From NCBI GenBank assembly GCA_947044365.1, contig OX345649.1, positions 1,916,430 to 1,980,429 on the forward strand: a DNA stretch of 64,000 nt, written 5' to 3'. The DNA comes from Petrosia ficiformis. Its lineage: Eukaryota > Porifera > Demospongiae > Haplosclerida > Petrosiidae. Made by a program: the position numbers and the translations under genes. Positions 27,401 through 38,700 of the stretch are shown piece by piece. A model generated the notes under the pieces. The model had not been told where the DNA came from and made no database searches. It saw only the letters and a program-made list of their open reading frames with translations. Position 1 is the first letter of the stretch. The number at the start of each line of letters is the position of its first letter.

Positions 27401-29926
27401 AATACATGCAAATAAAATAATATAAATGATAATATTATTATTTTAGAAATCTCACAATGGTCAACTATCGGCTGTACCACAATGAACAATGGAGAAGAAG
27501 GCATACTTAATTGCGAATGTGATCATTTCTCCTTTTTTAGTGCTATTGTAAGTCATATATCAATATAGATTGAATGAACAAATGAATTAATCCATGAATG
27601 ATTGAATGATAAAATGAATAGATGTCATGGACAGTTTGTGTGATTATATATCTCTCTGTTTTTGTAGGAGGAAGAATCGCCAAAACCAAAGGAATATGAA
27701 GCAGAAATTATAATCTTTGTGGGATGCATTGTTGCTTTATTCATTGTTATGCTGGCTATCATTAGTCATCTACTCTCTGCGTGAGTAATACATTGTGTGA
27801 AATATTAAATAGTGCATTATAAGCTGCTGGTTTCATGGGTGTTTTTTCATAATTGTAAAGATAATAGCTATATTACCAATACAATACTTATACAAACCAC
27901 AGAATACACACTCTGGGTGTAGAACCTTTGCCACAAGTGTGAAGTGTGATTGCAATTATCACTGACAAGACATAATTGCAGATAATATAATATTAGATGT
28001 ATAGTGTGTATAGTACAACTGACACTCCACAGGTCCATCCATAAGTCCCTAGTACAAGAAGAGCAGAGCAAGTATAAAATAGTTTTGTGGCTTCAATCAT
28101 GTGAAATACATGTAGGTGATGCTTGAAAACGATTGCCAGAAAGCTTAGAGCCAATGCTGCTTAATGTTGTAGCAGCCACAACCTCGATTGTACTCAATTC
28201 AAATTAACAATGCTTCAACAGCAATAGCCTTTAAACAAGATGAGTTGTGTTTCCAAATACTCAGAAGCCTTCTGAAAGTAGTGAAATACAAACAGAGTTG
28301 TATTTAACAGAACAGTTTTAGAAAAAGCCTGTCTTTAATTTTTGATACTTATAATTATAGCTCCATCAAAGTGCAATGTTGTCAGTTATCCAGACATTTT
28401 GGGAATACAGACACAGACAGAGGGAAAACCTGATTAAGGATTAATAATATCATTCTTGAGCAAGAAGATATACATCCTGCATGCTAACAATGCCACTGTA
28501 ATTCTTACACTGTACCATACTATATACATATGCAACTTAAGTAACCAGTCTCATTACTTCTTGATAACTGTAATTCTTTTGATCTAGATCTCTTCGAAAT
28601 TCTCATGAAGGAAAGATACTAATAGCCTCCCATCTAACACTAATTATCCTGCACATCATCATAATACTGGCTACTGCAGCTACATATACCGATAGTGATG
28701 AATTCTGTGCAGTGTTTTCTGGCTTTCTCCATTATATTAGTATAGTATATTTCATGTGGATATTTGCTGAGGGATTATACTATGTGATCAAACTAAAATA
28801 TGGAATTGGAAGATCTCCATTAACTCGTTATTATTTCATCATCATGTTACTACTGTGTTGGTGTAAGTGAATATTTTGTTTATTTGTAATATAATTACCT
28901 AAACCCATTGGAAAATGTCTGCTGCAAAATCTGTGATACCTACAAATATATCTTCTTTACATTTCTTATTTCTCATGCAGTACTGCCTATGTTTGTAGTG
29001 ATAATATCTGTTGCTGCTGGATATGAATACTATGCTCTTGATAATGCTTTGTAAGTTGACCTATTGTTGAGGTATTGCATACACTCATAATTATGAATTT
29101 GAAAAATTATAAAATTCATTAGTAATGTATGTATAGTGATATACATGGCTGATACTTTTGTATAGGTGGATAAGTATACGAATGTATATGTAAGTGTGAG
29201 CATATGTAACATGGATAGTTCAATTTTGAGTGTATTATCGTTGTTTTTCTATTGTATGCAGCTGTCGTCCACAGAAGTATCCATTCTGGTATGGCTACAT
29301 CATACCTATTGCAATCATCTATATCCTTACTTTCATATGCCACACATTGTCAATCTGTATTCTGATATTAAACCCAATGAATACTACAGAATCAATTGTC
29401 CACAAACAAACAACACTTCCTCGTTTGGTGATTGCTATCATCCTTCAAGTTGGATTTGGTATTGTGTGGATATTTGGACTAGTGGGAACAGACTATGATG
29501 TTGTTGGTGTTCCATCTGTAGCTACTCAGTACATTTTTGGATTTTTACTTATGATTCATGCTGTTCTTGTGTTTGTTTTAAGCCTAGTACAACGATCTGC
29601 AAAGTATAAGATTGTCAAAGTATTACCAAAAGACGAAGGATCGCAAACAAAAGAATCCATTGATTTGGATTCTGACAGTGATCAACCATTACTTGTAAGA
29701 TTATGGTATTCAGTCATTATCAAACTGGTTTTATTTTATATTATTTACACAGGAGCAAACACATGATATCAAACTAGATGATTCAGCTTTTACAACCAAA
29801 GATGAGAAGGAAACTGTGGAGAAGAAAGTCGAAAAGGGAGATGAGGAAACCAAGACATCAATAACCTCTGATGCTGTTGTAGTTCAAGAAGATGAATATG
29901 ATCACAAGAAGGAAGCTTCGTTATGA
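10176..29926 (+). CDS. Giant SRCR-array adhesion GPCR, 39 exons, ~2,565 aa
   Basis: The start is ATG 10176, opening a signal peptide; the GTG just before it is not needed. Domain order is signal peptide, 15 SRCR or SRCR-like modules (exons 1-28), an HRM-like module (exons 29-30), GAIN (31-33), GPS (34), 7TM (35-38) and an acidic/lysine-rich cytoplasmic tail (38-39, TGA at 29924). Summed coding length is 7,697 nt, one base short of a multiple of three. The missing base maps to exon 20. All other junctions keep phase, and exons 1-28 all join in phase 1. The family is a cell-surface receptor with a large adhesive ectodomain cleaved at the GPS. Ligand and G protein are unknown. A self/non-self, microbial or aggregation role is inference from SRCR biology only. 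The gene is tail-to-tail with the ABC transporter, with 175 bp between stops. Confidence 0.85.
11085..11164. repeat. Two back-to-back hairpins in intron 3
   Basis: 11085-11120 is a 36-bp palindrome with one mismatch (caggttgtgatgacttga and its complement, no loop). Directly after it, 11121-11164 is a second palindrome with about 21-bp arms starting ttgtgataaatatgcatgta and a very short loop. A CA-rich microsatellite lies just before (about 10998-11060). Confidence 0.85.
14750..15064. repeat. (CTAT)n tetranucleotide tracts flanking exon 13
   Basis: Two (ctat)n runs, about 14750-14793 and 15011-15064, lie in the introns on either side of receptor exon 13 (14835-15008). The second starts almost directly at the 5' splice site. 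Confidence 0.8.
18384..18450 (+). repeat. (CT)n microsatellite in intron 23
   Basis: A pure (tc)n run of about 67 bp lies about 70 bp upstream of the exon 24 acceptor, extending the polypyrimidine tract (tctctccacag at 18518). Open frames reading through it are artefacts. Confidence 0.9.
19200..19403. repeat. Left flank of satellite, direct repeat A1
   Basis: About 200 bp, starting near 'aaagcaatgtaatgtacatg' and ending 'ataatacaccacaggttgta', recurs with moderate identity at 22062-22262, so the satellite lies between two direct copies. Both copies end in the same 'accacaggttgta' and then 'tataatactatgcta', the satellite unit. A larger ancestral duplication probably seeded the array. Confidence 0.75.
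19404..22048. repeat. 19-bp satellite with 1,069-bp higher-order repeat
   Basis: About 2.64 kb of tandem 19-mers (ctatgtatataatactatg) fill most of intron 25 of the receptor. Variants include tatatag for tatataa, tacata for tatata, and ctgtg for ctatg. Truncated 12-bp units recur at about 20071, 20482, 21140 and 21551. The spacings 411, 658 and 411 give a period of 1,069 bp, equal to 55 full units plus two 12-bp units. The tacata variants at about 19486, 19561, 19676 and 19789 recur about 1,068 bp later. About 2.5 higher-order copies are present. Confidence 0.92.
22062..22262. repeat. Right flank of satellite, direct repeat A2
   Basis: Partner of 19200-19403 in the same orientation. It is followed by a single satellite-like unit (tataatactatgcta at about 22265), as though the array had begun here too but not expanded. 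Confidence 0.75.
24849..27547 (+). other. HRM-like, GAIN and GPS exons of the receptor
   Basis: Exons are 24849-24955, 25427-25543, 25598-25729, 25822-25907, 26876-27342 and 27447-27547. The first two give W-P, C-P-C-G, R-T-C-G and a Trp before the last Cys, as in hormone-receptor-motif modules of adhesion GPCRs. The next three form a GAIN-like, Ser/Thr- and Leu-rich domain. The GPS reads C-A-F-W-D-E, W-S-T-I-G-C, then N-C-E-C-D-H-F-S-F-F. The scissile position is His-Phe-Ser rather than the usual His-Leu-Ser/Thr, so autoproteolysis may be weaker or absent. Confidence 0.8.
26270..26814. mobile_element. MITE-like element with a HIRAN-like fragment
   Basis: The ends are inverted: accgtagattgggaaatttt near 26271 and the complement of accgtagatggggaaatttt ending near 26814, with a second inverted block rich in cgacgaaaatt. 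Length is about 545 bp. Inside (+ strand, about 26461-26570) an open stretch reads G-E-E-L-E-C-Q-R-E then N-A-T-D-M-Y-A-V-A-V, which resembles the HIRAN domain seen in mobile-element-linked proteins of cnidarians and sponges. It is broken afterwards. The element lies in intron 32 of the receptor. Confidence 0.65.
27668..29926 (+). other. Seven-transmembrane domain and tail of the receptor
   Basis: Exons are 27668-27780 (TM1), 28588-28862 (TM2, TM3 with W-I-F-A-E-G-L-Y), 28981-29050 (TM4), 29262-29694 (TM5-TM7 and tail start) and 29753-29926 (tail end). TM5 begins W-Y-G-Y-I-I-P; TM6 carries F-G-I-V-W-I-F-G-L; TM7 ends in a Q-R-S-A-K-Y basic start to helix 8. The tail is rich in Glu, Asp and Lys with several Ser/Thr, which could be phosphorylation sites. 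The 7TM core has no obvious lesion. Confidence 0.85.
27893..28445. repeat. Dispersed repeat family D, copy 1
   Basis: About 550 bp in intron 35 of the receptor. It shares ordered blocks with 51798-52399: gtagaacctttgccacaagtg, cacaggtcca, aaatagttttgtggcttcaatcatgtga, tgttgtagcagccac, aacagcaatagcctt, cttctgaaagt and a closing acacagacag. It carries no ORF. It is probably a short non-autonomous element; the termini are not precisely defined. Confidence 0.65.
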
Positions 29927-30101
29927 AGTATTGGATAGTTTTACTTTCATTTATGCATCTAGTTGTAATATTTCAGTACAACAAAATTTCAATTTTCACA
30001 CATTTCTTTTGATTACATGCAATTAACAATATGGCAGTTCATGAGCAGCATTGAAACTAACAGAACGTGAATGTCTCATACTCTTTAACAAGAAAAATTA
30101 A

Positions 30102-32798
30102 TTAAAAATTCTGAATTTTATTCATTGAATAGTATGTCCCTTGTTTATCCATCAACTCAGAATGTGTTCCTTCTTCAACCACATGACCCTTCTGTAGTAC
30201 AGCAATTTTGTCTGAATTGTAGATTGTAGATAGACGATGTGCAACAATGATGGTTGTACGACTCTCTCTTGCTTTGTTTAAAGCATCTTGAACAATCTTT
30301 TCAGTCTCTGTATCTAGAGCAGATGTTGCTTCGTCAAGGAGGAGGATCTTAGGATCTTGAACTAAAGCTCGAGCAATGGCTATACGTTGTTTTTGACCTC
30401 CACTCAACTGAGAACCCTTCAGACCAACAGTAGTATTATAGCCCTGTGTTATAATACACTAAAGATAAACATTTCAAATGGAATTATAACCAACCTGAGG
30501 TAGAGATTGGATAAAGTCATGTATATTAGCTATCATGGCAGCATCTACCACTTCTTTGTCACTAATTTCTCTGAAATTTGCTCCATAACGAATGTTATCT
30601 GCAATAGATATATTAAATAAATCAGGTTCTTGAGAGACTAAACTGATCTGCTGATGGAGCCAAGGGATATTAAAGTCACAAAGATCAATTCCATCCAACA
30701 GTAGACCTCCAGCAGTTGGATCATAGAAACGTTCAGTTAGAGAGACTATAGTACTCTTGCCTGAACCACTTGATCCCACTAGAGCTAGTGTCTGACCTGG
30801 TTCAATATGAATATTAATGTTTTGCAATACAGGTACTTGAGGACGAGAAGGGTAAGAGAAATGGAGTTTTTTAAGAGTGAGATCACCTTGACACTCATCC
30901 TGAAAATATTACCAAAGATTATTAAAATTATCAGTTCAAATCTCATCAAACACACCAATTCTTGTCCAACTGTACTTTGGGAGTCAATGATTGGATTTCT
31001 TTGCAGAATAGCATTTATTTGACCAGCAGCTATAAAAGCATTTTGATAATCAGGAATAGCAAGAAATGCTGCTTTGCACACAAAAGACAACAAGACAACA
31101 ACAAGAATTGCACTGATCAAGAAAAAAATCAACATGTCAAGAAAAGATAAGAAATGAGAAATACATCACATTTTATAGTTTGGTTGTTTTTTTTATTATA
31201 GCACTAGGTTGATTTGTCTAAGTAGTCAATAGTAATATACCACTATAGTTTCTTTGGTTACATTATTTCACATGCTGAGAATTTATTTATATACACACTT
31301 TAGATTACATTTCTGTGAAATGTGCATATACTCAGGTTTAGTACTTGAGATTAGAATATTCCACTGTACTTTTTTTTTATATAACTAGAATTGACTCTAG
31401 TGAAAATTATTGATTTTAATATTCAAAGCAACCCACTATAATTGGTTTAAGTATGCTTGCTAACTACTGTTAGAAATTAACACGCTTGTTTGCTTTTGGC
31501 TACAGTATTGGTACAAAAAACATCGACATGCAGGAAGTCAATCATGCTACTGTAGTAATGAGGTTCTGCAGTGATAATTTTTATTCAGTTAAATATTAAA
31601 TGGTAATTTATAACAGTTTGGATTAACGGACAAAGCATATCCTTATATACATACCATACCTGCTCACTTGCTTGTATTCATCAATATGATAAACCTTGCT
31701 TGCATCTGACAAGTATAAAAACACAGAAACCCGGAGAGCAACTGCACTAGAGTACATGGCGACTGACAGAGTTATTCTGAACATTATTGACTGAATAATT
31801 CTTGACATAACTTTGTATCTAATAGTTAAATATATTATAAACTAAACAGGTAAGTACTGATTTCTTACTTAAATGATTTCCTTAGTTTTTCTTGATATAG
31901 TCTTTTGATAATATGTTTTATTTCAAGAGATGTTACTGTTTGAATTGCTCCAATAGCTTCTACAGCTACTTTAGAACTTTTTCCCATTAATGAATCAATT
32001 TTGACAAGACTTTTCTGTGTTAGAAACACTTGTAAAACTTGTCCTGAAACAGCTACAATATAAACAGGAAACAGAATCAATCCAAGTACCCAGGATGATG
32101 AAAACAAGATCACAGTTCCTGTTAGAAAGCTAGTAACTCCCTGAATCATGAGAGCAAATGGATATCCAATTACCTATAGTAACACACACATGCACAAGTA
32201 TAATTTGCCATAGCAGTTTCAATCATTAGTGTATGCACATACTTTATTAACTTGTGTCGGATGAACAGCTAGTTTTGTTGTCAATATTCCTGCGGTATTC
32301 TCAGATCTATCAAACCATGCCATCTCTTGTCGCAATATTGCTCTGAACATTTTAAGTCTCAAAACTTCAGTGAATTTCTCTCCAGCCACCATTAGTGTAA
32401 AATACTAGAAGAGAGCGTGATAGATATGATATACAGAAATAAGTACAAATAACTTTTTTGCCAACCCACTTACACCAAAGAAGAATAACACAGCTAGTGA
32501 AAGAGATACCAACAAAAAGCAGACAACAAATGGAGTAATACTTTGAATGACTGCATCACTTTCTGTTTCACCTAATTGCTGGAGAATAGTTTCATAGCAT
32601 GGCTTTTTAGTTGAGCTCAACAAGTACATTATTAATACTTACATCTACAGCTTCTGACAGAATGGCAATAACAGCTGCTAGTATAATACCAGGAATGAGT
32701 TGACATATCAGTCCAGTAAGTGGTAGACACCAATTGTTCTTGTTCAGTTTAAAGACTTCTGTGATCGATGCAGATTTACGCTGATTGATTTCGGCATG
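30102..32798 (-). other. ABC C-terminal half: linker, TMD2 and NBD2
   Basis: Exons 12-19. The linker starts [11 protein letters not shown]2 has the family stretch [16 protein letters not shown]2 has Walker [11 protein letters not shown]-loop S-Q-E-P, signature L-S-G-G-Q-K-Q-R, Walker [12 protein letters not shown] and A-H-R-L-S-T. The protein ends shortly after H-S-E-L-M-D, as in other ABCB members. Confidence 0.9.
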
Positions 32799-35700
32799 CT
32801 AAAAGCAGGAAAAAAAAGAAAAAGTTTTGTTGATATAATTGTAACTTATTAACTATATAACTATATATATTAACTGAAGATACACAGTTGTAAAATCATT
32901 CCTATGCAGTGTTTAGAGGGCAACATTAAGGTTTTCTTAGAAATATATATATATATAGGTCAAGAATGAGACTTTAAAAGACGACCACTGATAAAAACAT
33001 ACATTTTGTATTCTTTCATGCAGCAAACTCTTTAGCTATTCAATTTTAGAACTGTTTGATTGCAAAAAAAACATTTAGGGAGCTTTGAAAACATGCATAT
33101 TTAATGAATGCACTTAAGTGCAGAACCCTTACTGTAAAAATTTACATTAATAAACATTTAAAGTAAAGTCCTAGGATAAAAAAGTTCAAGCAATTTTTTA
33201 TCCCTAGGACAAAATATTGTGTGACAGATCGGTTTGTTGTGCATGTATGTGATATGAGTCTAAGCTGAGTTGAGAAGAATGAAGAACTTTAAATGTTTAT
33301 TCATTGAACATGTTCACAGCATGCAATCAAGCACATGTGTGTTTCAGCAAAAAAATAACAAAAATGATTTTAACCGTAATTAATAGTTAATTAAGTGAAA
33401 GTGAATAATTGTGATTTTAACCAAAATTAATAGTTAATTAAAGTGAATCAAATCAACATGAAAGACAGCCCATGACCTTGAGATGGAACGTATCATGTCA
33501 TCCTTATATATAAGGCTAAAAGGTGGACATGTTAGTAATGCCATCTTGGTAATCTTGGTGTCTTCATTACAGCACAGTTTATGTACCATGTCACCAGTTG
33601 CTGTTAATGACATTGGTGATGGCATTTCAGAAGATTTGACAAGAATATGAGTAGTGAGAAGTGTTTCACAGGACTCGGTATTTTGCATCATTCGACATTT
33701 TGTACACTCACCAATTTCAGGGTATGTACTGTCGATTCCGACCACTACCTTACTGTTACTAGTTAAGACATTTCTTGAGTTCATCAAGGTACTTCACTCC
33801 TAAAATCCGTACATTGTGTAATTGATGGTGACTAAATGTATCTGTATCAGAACTATCTTCTGCAACATATCCAATGTCAATGTCAGAAATTTCTTCTATG
33901 GTTGAATCACTGAACAATGTTGAGAGATGGCGTTTTCTGTTGAATTCTTTCACAATACATCTGTTCAATAGTGTAGCAGTGATGAAGTTAGAACTGGATA
34001 CCAAATGTTGAGAAATGATTGAGAGGAGCGAGAAGGATACCAAACTTCACGAAGTAAGCATACTAGGCAAACTATACACACCAATGCGCATGCGCAACGT
34101 ACCGAGTGAGTGAAAATGGCGAGTGAGGAAAGTCTATCGATTCCATGAAAGTGGGAGATCGTAATTTCATTTGTCAACGAGATTATCACAAATCGTTTAA
34201 ATCTCGGAATTATCAGACTTTAGCGTTTGGAAAGCAGTGTCAATGAACCAGTAACACCAGGTATTTGCAAAGATTACGTGGTAACACACAGACAGACAGA
34301 CACACACACAAACCGATTACTATAACCCTCCGCCTACGCGCTCGGGTTAATAAGATAAATATTACTTTCAAATCCGCCCTTTAATGACAAAAACTATTTT
34401 ATGTGTGTGGAGATGTGCTTCCACAAAAAAATTGTCAGCTCTGTATTAGCTTCTTTGAATTTATATGATTGGAGAGAAGATCCTCCAATTAATTCACAGA
34501 TAGCAAAATCAAACTAGTTACTGTTAGGAAAGCAGTGTTTGAAAATTGGTAACCTGCACTTGTATCTCATTTCCTTTGTAATTTCTATAACTACAACATA
34601 AAAATCAACATTCTCTTCTAAAGTCATAGCTTCTAGTTTTAGAATAATATAATTATTATCTCCAAGAATGAATAATAACTATTATGACAAAGAATTTCAA
34701 TAAAAAAAAATGATGGTGGAACACAATTATTGTATTTGTGGCCAAACACTCCACTCCGCCTTTACCACAAGGGGCAGACTAGGGACAATAGTGGCTTATA
34801 TATCTAGCAGTGTAATTTTAAGTTTGTCATAATAATTATTGTTGTTCAACAGCTTGTGCAGTTAGCATTGCGCTATCTCATCCAAGTCTAACCATTTTGT
34901 TGATCTTCAGTTTGATCAACACAATTTGCAGATTGTGCAAATTCTGAGATTGCGTAGAACATTATTATATCTAATAAACAATTAATACTCACTTAAAGAG
35001 GTATTATAACTTAACAAGTATAATTGTAATAGATATAGCACCCTTTACAGTGCAATACATGTGTTAATGTGACACAAAGGTGGAAAAACAAAGCTCAAGA
35101 ATACATAATGGCATAGGTGTAGGAAAGGAGGAGCCCCCCCCCCCCCCAACTTTGTAAATGGGTGGGGTTAGCCCCCCAACTTTAAGTGAACCTGCTAATA
35201 TTTGAGGAGCAGAATGACACAAGAACGACTAAACCATGTCATGCTTTTACACACACAAGGATAGGATAGATGAATTAAACCTTTTGGACATTGCTAAAGA
35301 GTTTATTGCTTTTAATGATAGACGAATGCACTTTATTGGACATTTTAATTAATTCTTATCACAAACATTTTCCTGTTACACTTTGCAATCATTCTCTCAA
35401 TTTTTTGTTTAGTAAATTTTCCAGTTCAAATAAACACTGCATGTTATGTTAACTTAAGTGCGTCAGCCCCCCCCCCCCCCCCCAACTTTAAATTCATTCC
35501 TACTCCTATGCATAATGCACATGCTAAGCAAGTGCATTATGTAATCAAGACCTTTTACACTTTAAGGGTGCTATAAGCATTTTCACCTAATGTGCATGTG
35601 CATCATGTGATTTAAAGCACTGGCAGGTGATGCCTTTCCTGCAAATTATTTGGTAAGAATTTCATAACATAACCATTAGAGACACAACATACTTCCTGAT

Positions 35701-38700
35701 CAAGATTAATATAGGTAGATGAAGAATAAGGTTGCTTAATCTTGCTTTCTCTTAAAGTAAGCTCTCTGCAAGGAGTTATCAAAGGAAAATTTTCACTCAA
35801 GTGTGTTGCAGAGATCTTATCATTTTCATCTTCAATTGTTTGGCTCATAACCAATTCATAATAGAGACCTTTGTTATCCATCAGTTCACTGTGACTGCCT
35901 ATTTCTATTATATGTCCTTTATCCATACTCATAATAACATCTGATGTTTTGATAGTAGACAGTCGATGAGCAATAATGATGGTGGTACGACCTACTCTTG
36001 CTTTGTCCAGAGCTTCTTGAACAATCTTTTCATTTTCTGTATCCAATGCAGATGTAGCTTCATCCAGTAAGAGAATTTTTGGATCACTTACAAGAGATCG
36101 AGCAATAGCTACACGTTGCTTCTGACCTCCACTTAACTGAATTCCACCATCACCAACTAGTGTATTGTATCCTTCAGGTAATTCAGAGATGAAGTCATGA
36201 GCATTAGCAGCTATTGAAGCCTTCTCAAGTTCTTCAATAGTAGCTGTCTCCTTCCCATACCTAATATTTTCAGCAATGCAAACATTAAATAAAAAAGGTT
36301 CTTGAGATACAACACCTATCTGGTTTCGTAACCATTGTATATTTAGTTGTTTAATATCTGTTCCATCCACAGAAATCTATCAAATAATTATGAAGTAAAA
36401 CTCAGTTTAAACAAAAATTGGAATAAACATTTACCGATCCATTACAGTCATAAATCCTCATCAGAAGTTTAATGACAGTGCTTTTTCCACATCCACTAGA
36501 ACCAACCAGCGCCACAGTTTGTCCTGGTTTGATACTCAAGTCTAATCCTTTTAGTACCTGTACATCAGGACGAGATGGATAACTGAAGACAACATTTGAA
36601 AACTGTATACTGCCTTCAAAGGAATTTGGGATGGTACCATCACTGATATTAGTATCAAGCTGTGGTTCCTATAAAAGAAAATGTAATAGTACAATAAGTG
36701 AAGATATTATTACAACCTCATCAAGGAAATTGGATATATTTTTGAATGATCCAAATACTCCCCCAATGCCAGCCAATGATGGAAGTGCTCTATGAATAAC
36801 TACATTACCAGTTGCAAATAGCATTATAACCTATTGTAGGAACAGAAAATAGTAATTAAAATATTATGTTTACAATGAGTTGACATGACTCTCATTAATT
36901 TCATTCAATGCAGTAAACACATATTAAGAATTCCACTTACTGTAAGAATTTCTCCCAAAGTTATATCACAGTTTACAAACAAGAATGAACCATACCTATC
37001 ATGAATTAAAACAGAAATTATTACCATACTAATAATGATAAAATTAATAACTACTTCAACACATTTATGTTGATAATCTTACCCAATTCCCAATGCATAA
37101 AACGCAAAAGTAAAAAATACACCAATTGCTGTTGCAATTGCAACAGCAAGATGTAGTTTGTAAGATTCATATTTAGCTTTGGATAAGCTTATTTGATATC
37201 TATATTGAATGATAAAGAATTGGGAATTAATCACATACGTAATTATTCAAACCTTTCAGTCCCTTTTGTCTGTCCTCCAAATGCTACCACTGTCCTAATA
37301 GATGTCAACATTTCTTCAGCAATAGATCCAGCCTTAGATAAAGCACTTTGTCTTTTATAACTTTGTGTACTTGCTACCTGCAACAAAAACAAGGTTTGCA
37401 TTTTCTATATAGGAATAAACACTTTTTATGAACAAAACCAAACTTCAGTATTTACTTAGTCTGCACTCAAATAAAAGCAAAATACGTAGTTATACATTAA
37501 TCAATGAAATTAATTAAGAATATTACAATCAGTTAAAGCTAACCTTTGCAACAACAGCCATTTCAGTAAGTGTCATGACAACAAGAAGAGACATTACAAT
37601 AGAAAGTTTCCAATTCACAAACATAGCTAAGATATATCCAAAAATTATTGTTGAAAAGTCCTCCAGGAACTCTGGTATACTTTCACCAATACCACCTTCA
37701 ATAATCTGCATATTACTATAATCATGTACCACACAGTAAATCGTAATGTAATAAACTTTGCATCACAAGATAGCATGACGAACTTACTCAGTTATATAAG
37801 TAGATAGCTCAGTTAGCGGATTGAGATCATACCATGTAACATCCTTTGATAAAATTGATTGAAGGAAGCTGACCCGAAAACTATCTGTTATTTTCAAAGT
37901 ACTGTAGCTCCACAAAGTATGTGAAGCTATTGACGAAAACACGTATATTGTAGCTATACCAAACATATAATACATCCAACGTGTGACTTCATTTTCGAGA
38001 AAGTTATCAGGAGCGGATGTTGTGATGTAGTTCTCCAGTTTCTTAATCGATTGATTACAGAAGTATTCTTCATTCTTTGCTATCTGGTAGTAAATAAACT
38101 CATCAAAACTAAGTGAAGCCACCAGTATGGAACAAGGAATAGCAAAACCAGAAGTTACTTTCAACAAAGTTGCAAACATTAGCATAATTGTATCAAAAGG
38201 GTGCACACAATGAAACTAAAGAGAATAAGTACAGATTTCACAATAATACTGACAAATGAAAGTGTAAATTACTAGAGACAGTGATGGAATATTGTCTTTC
38301 CTCTTTATATCCTCAATTCCACTGAAATGAAGAATTGCAAAAAAGAATTTATTTAGAAGATGTTAGTGACAAAAAACAAAAGCTGAAAATACAACAATTA
38401 CATTACAGTATATCATAGATAGTTTATAAACAGAAGCAACTACACAATTATACCAGAAAGCTTTATTGTAATGTGATAAATTATACAAGAGAGCTAGTAT
38501 TTTATTTCATCTACCTGGTAAGTGTACTTGAATTGCAAATCTTTGGAATTTTCAACAAGGGTGAAGTATCTGTGTAATCATGTTCCATGCTTCTGAAAAT
38601 AAAAATTATTTATTTTTATCATAATTAGTTCCTTTGTTGTTCTAGCAGTATTATTGAGTTTACTTAATTACACTAGGGCCTCCAAATTAACCACTAAACT

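Noticed and set aside
35612..35692. C-terminal extension of the ABC NBD1 frame to a stop
   Set aside because: A gtatgt donor at 35692 joins in phase to exon 12, giving a complete transporter; the extension is intron.
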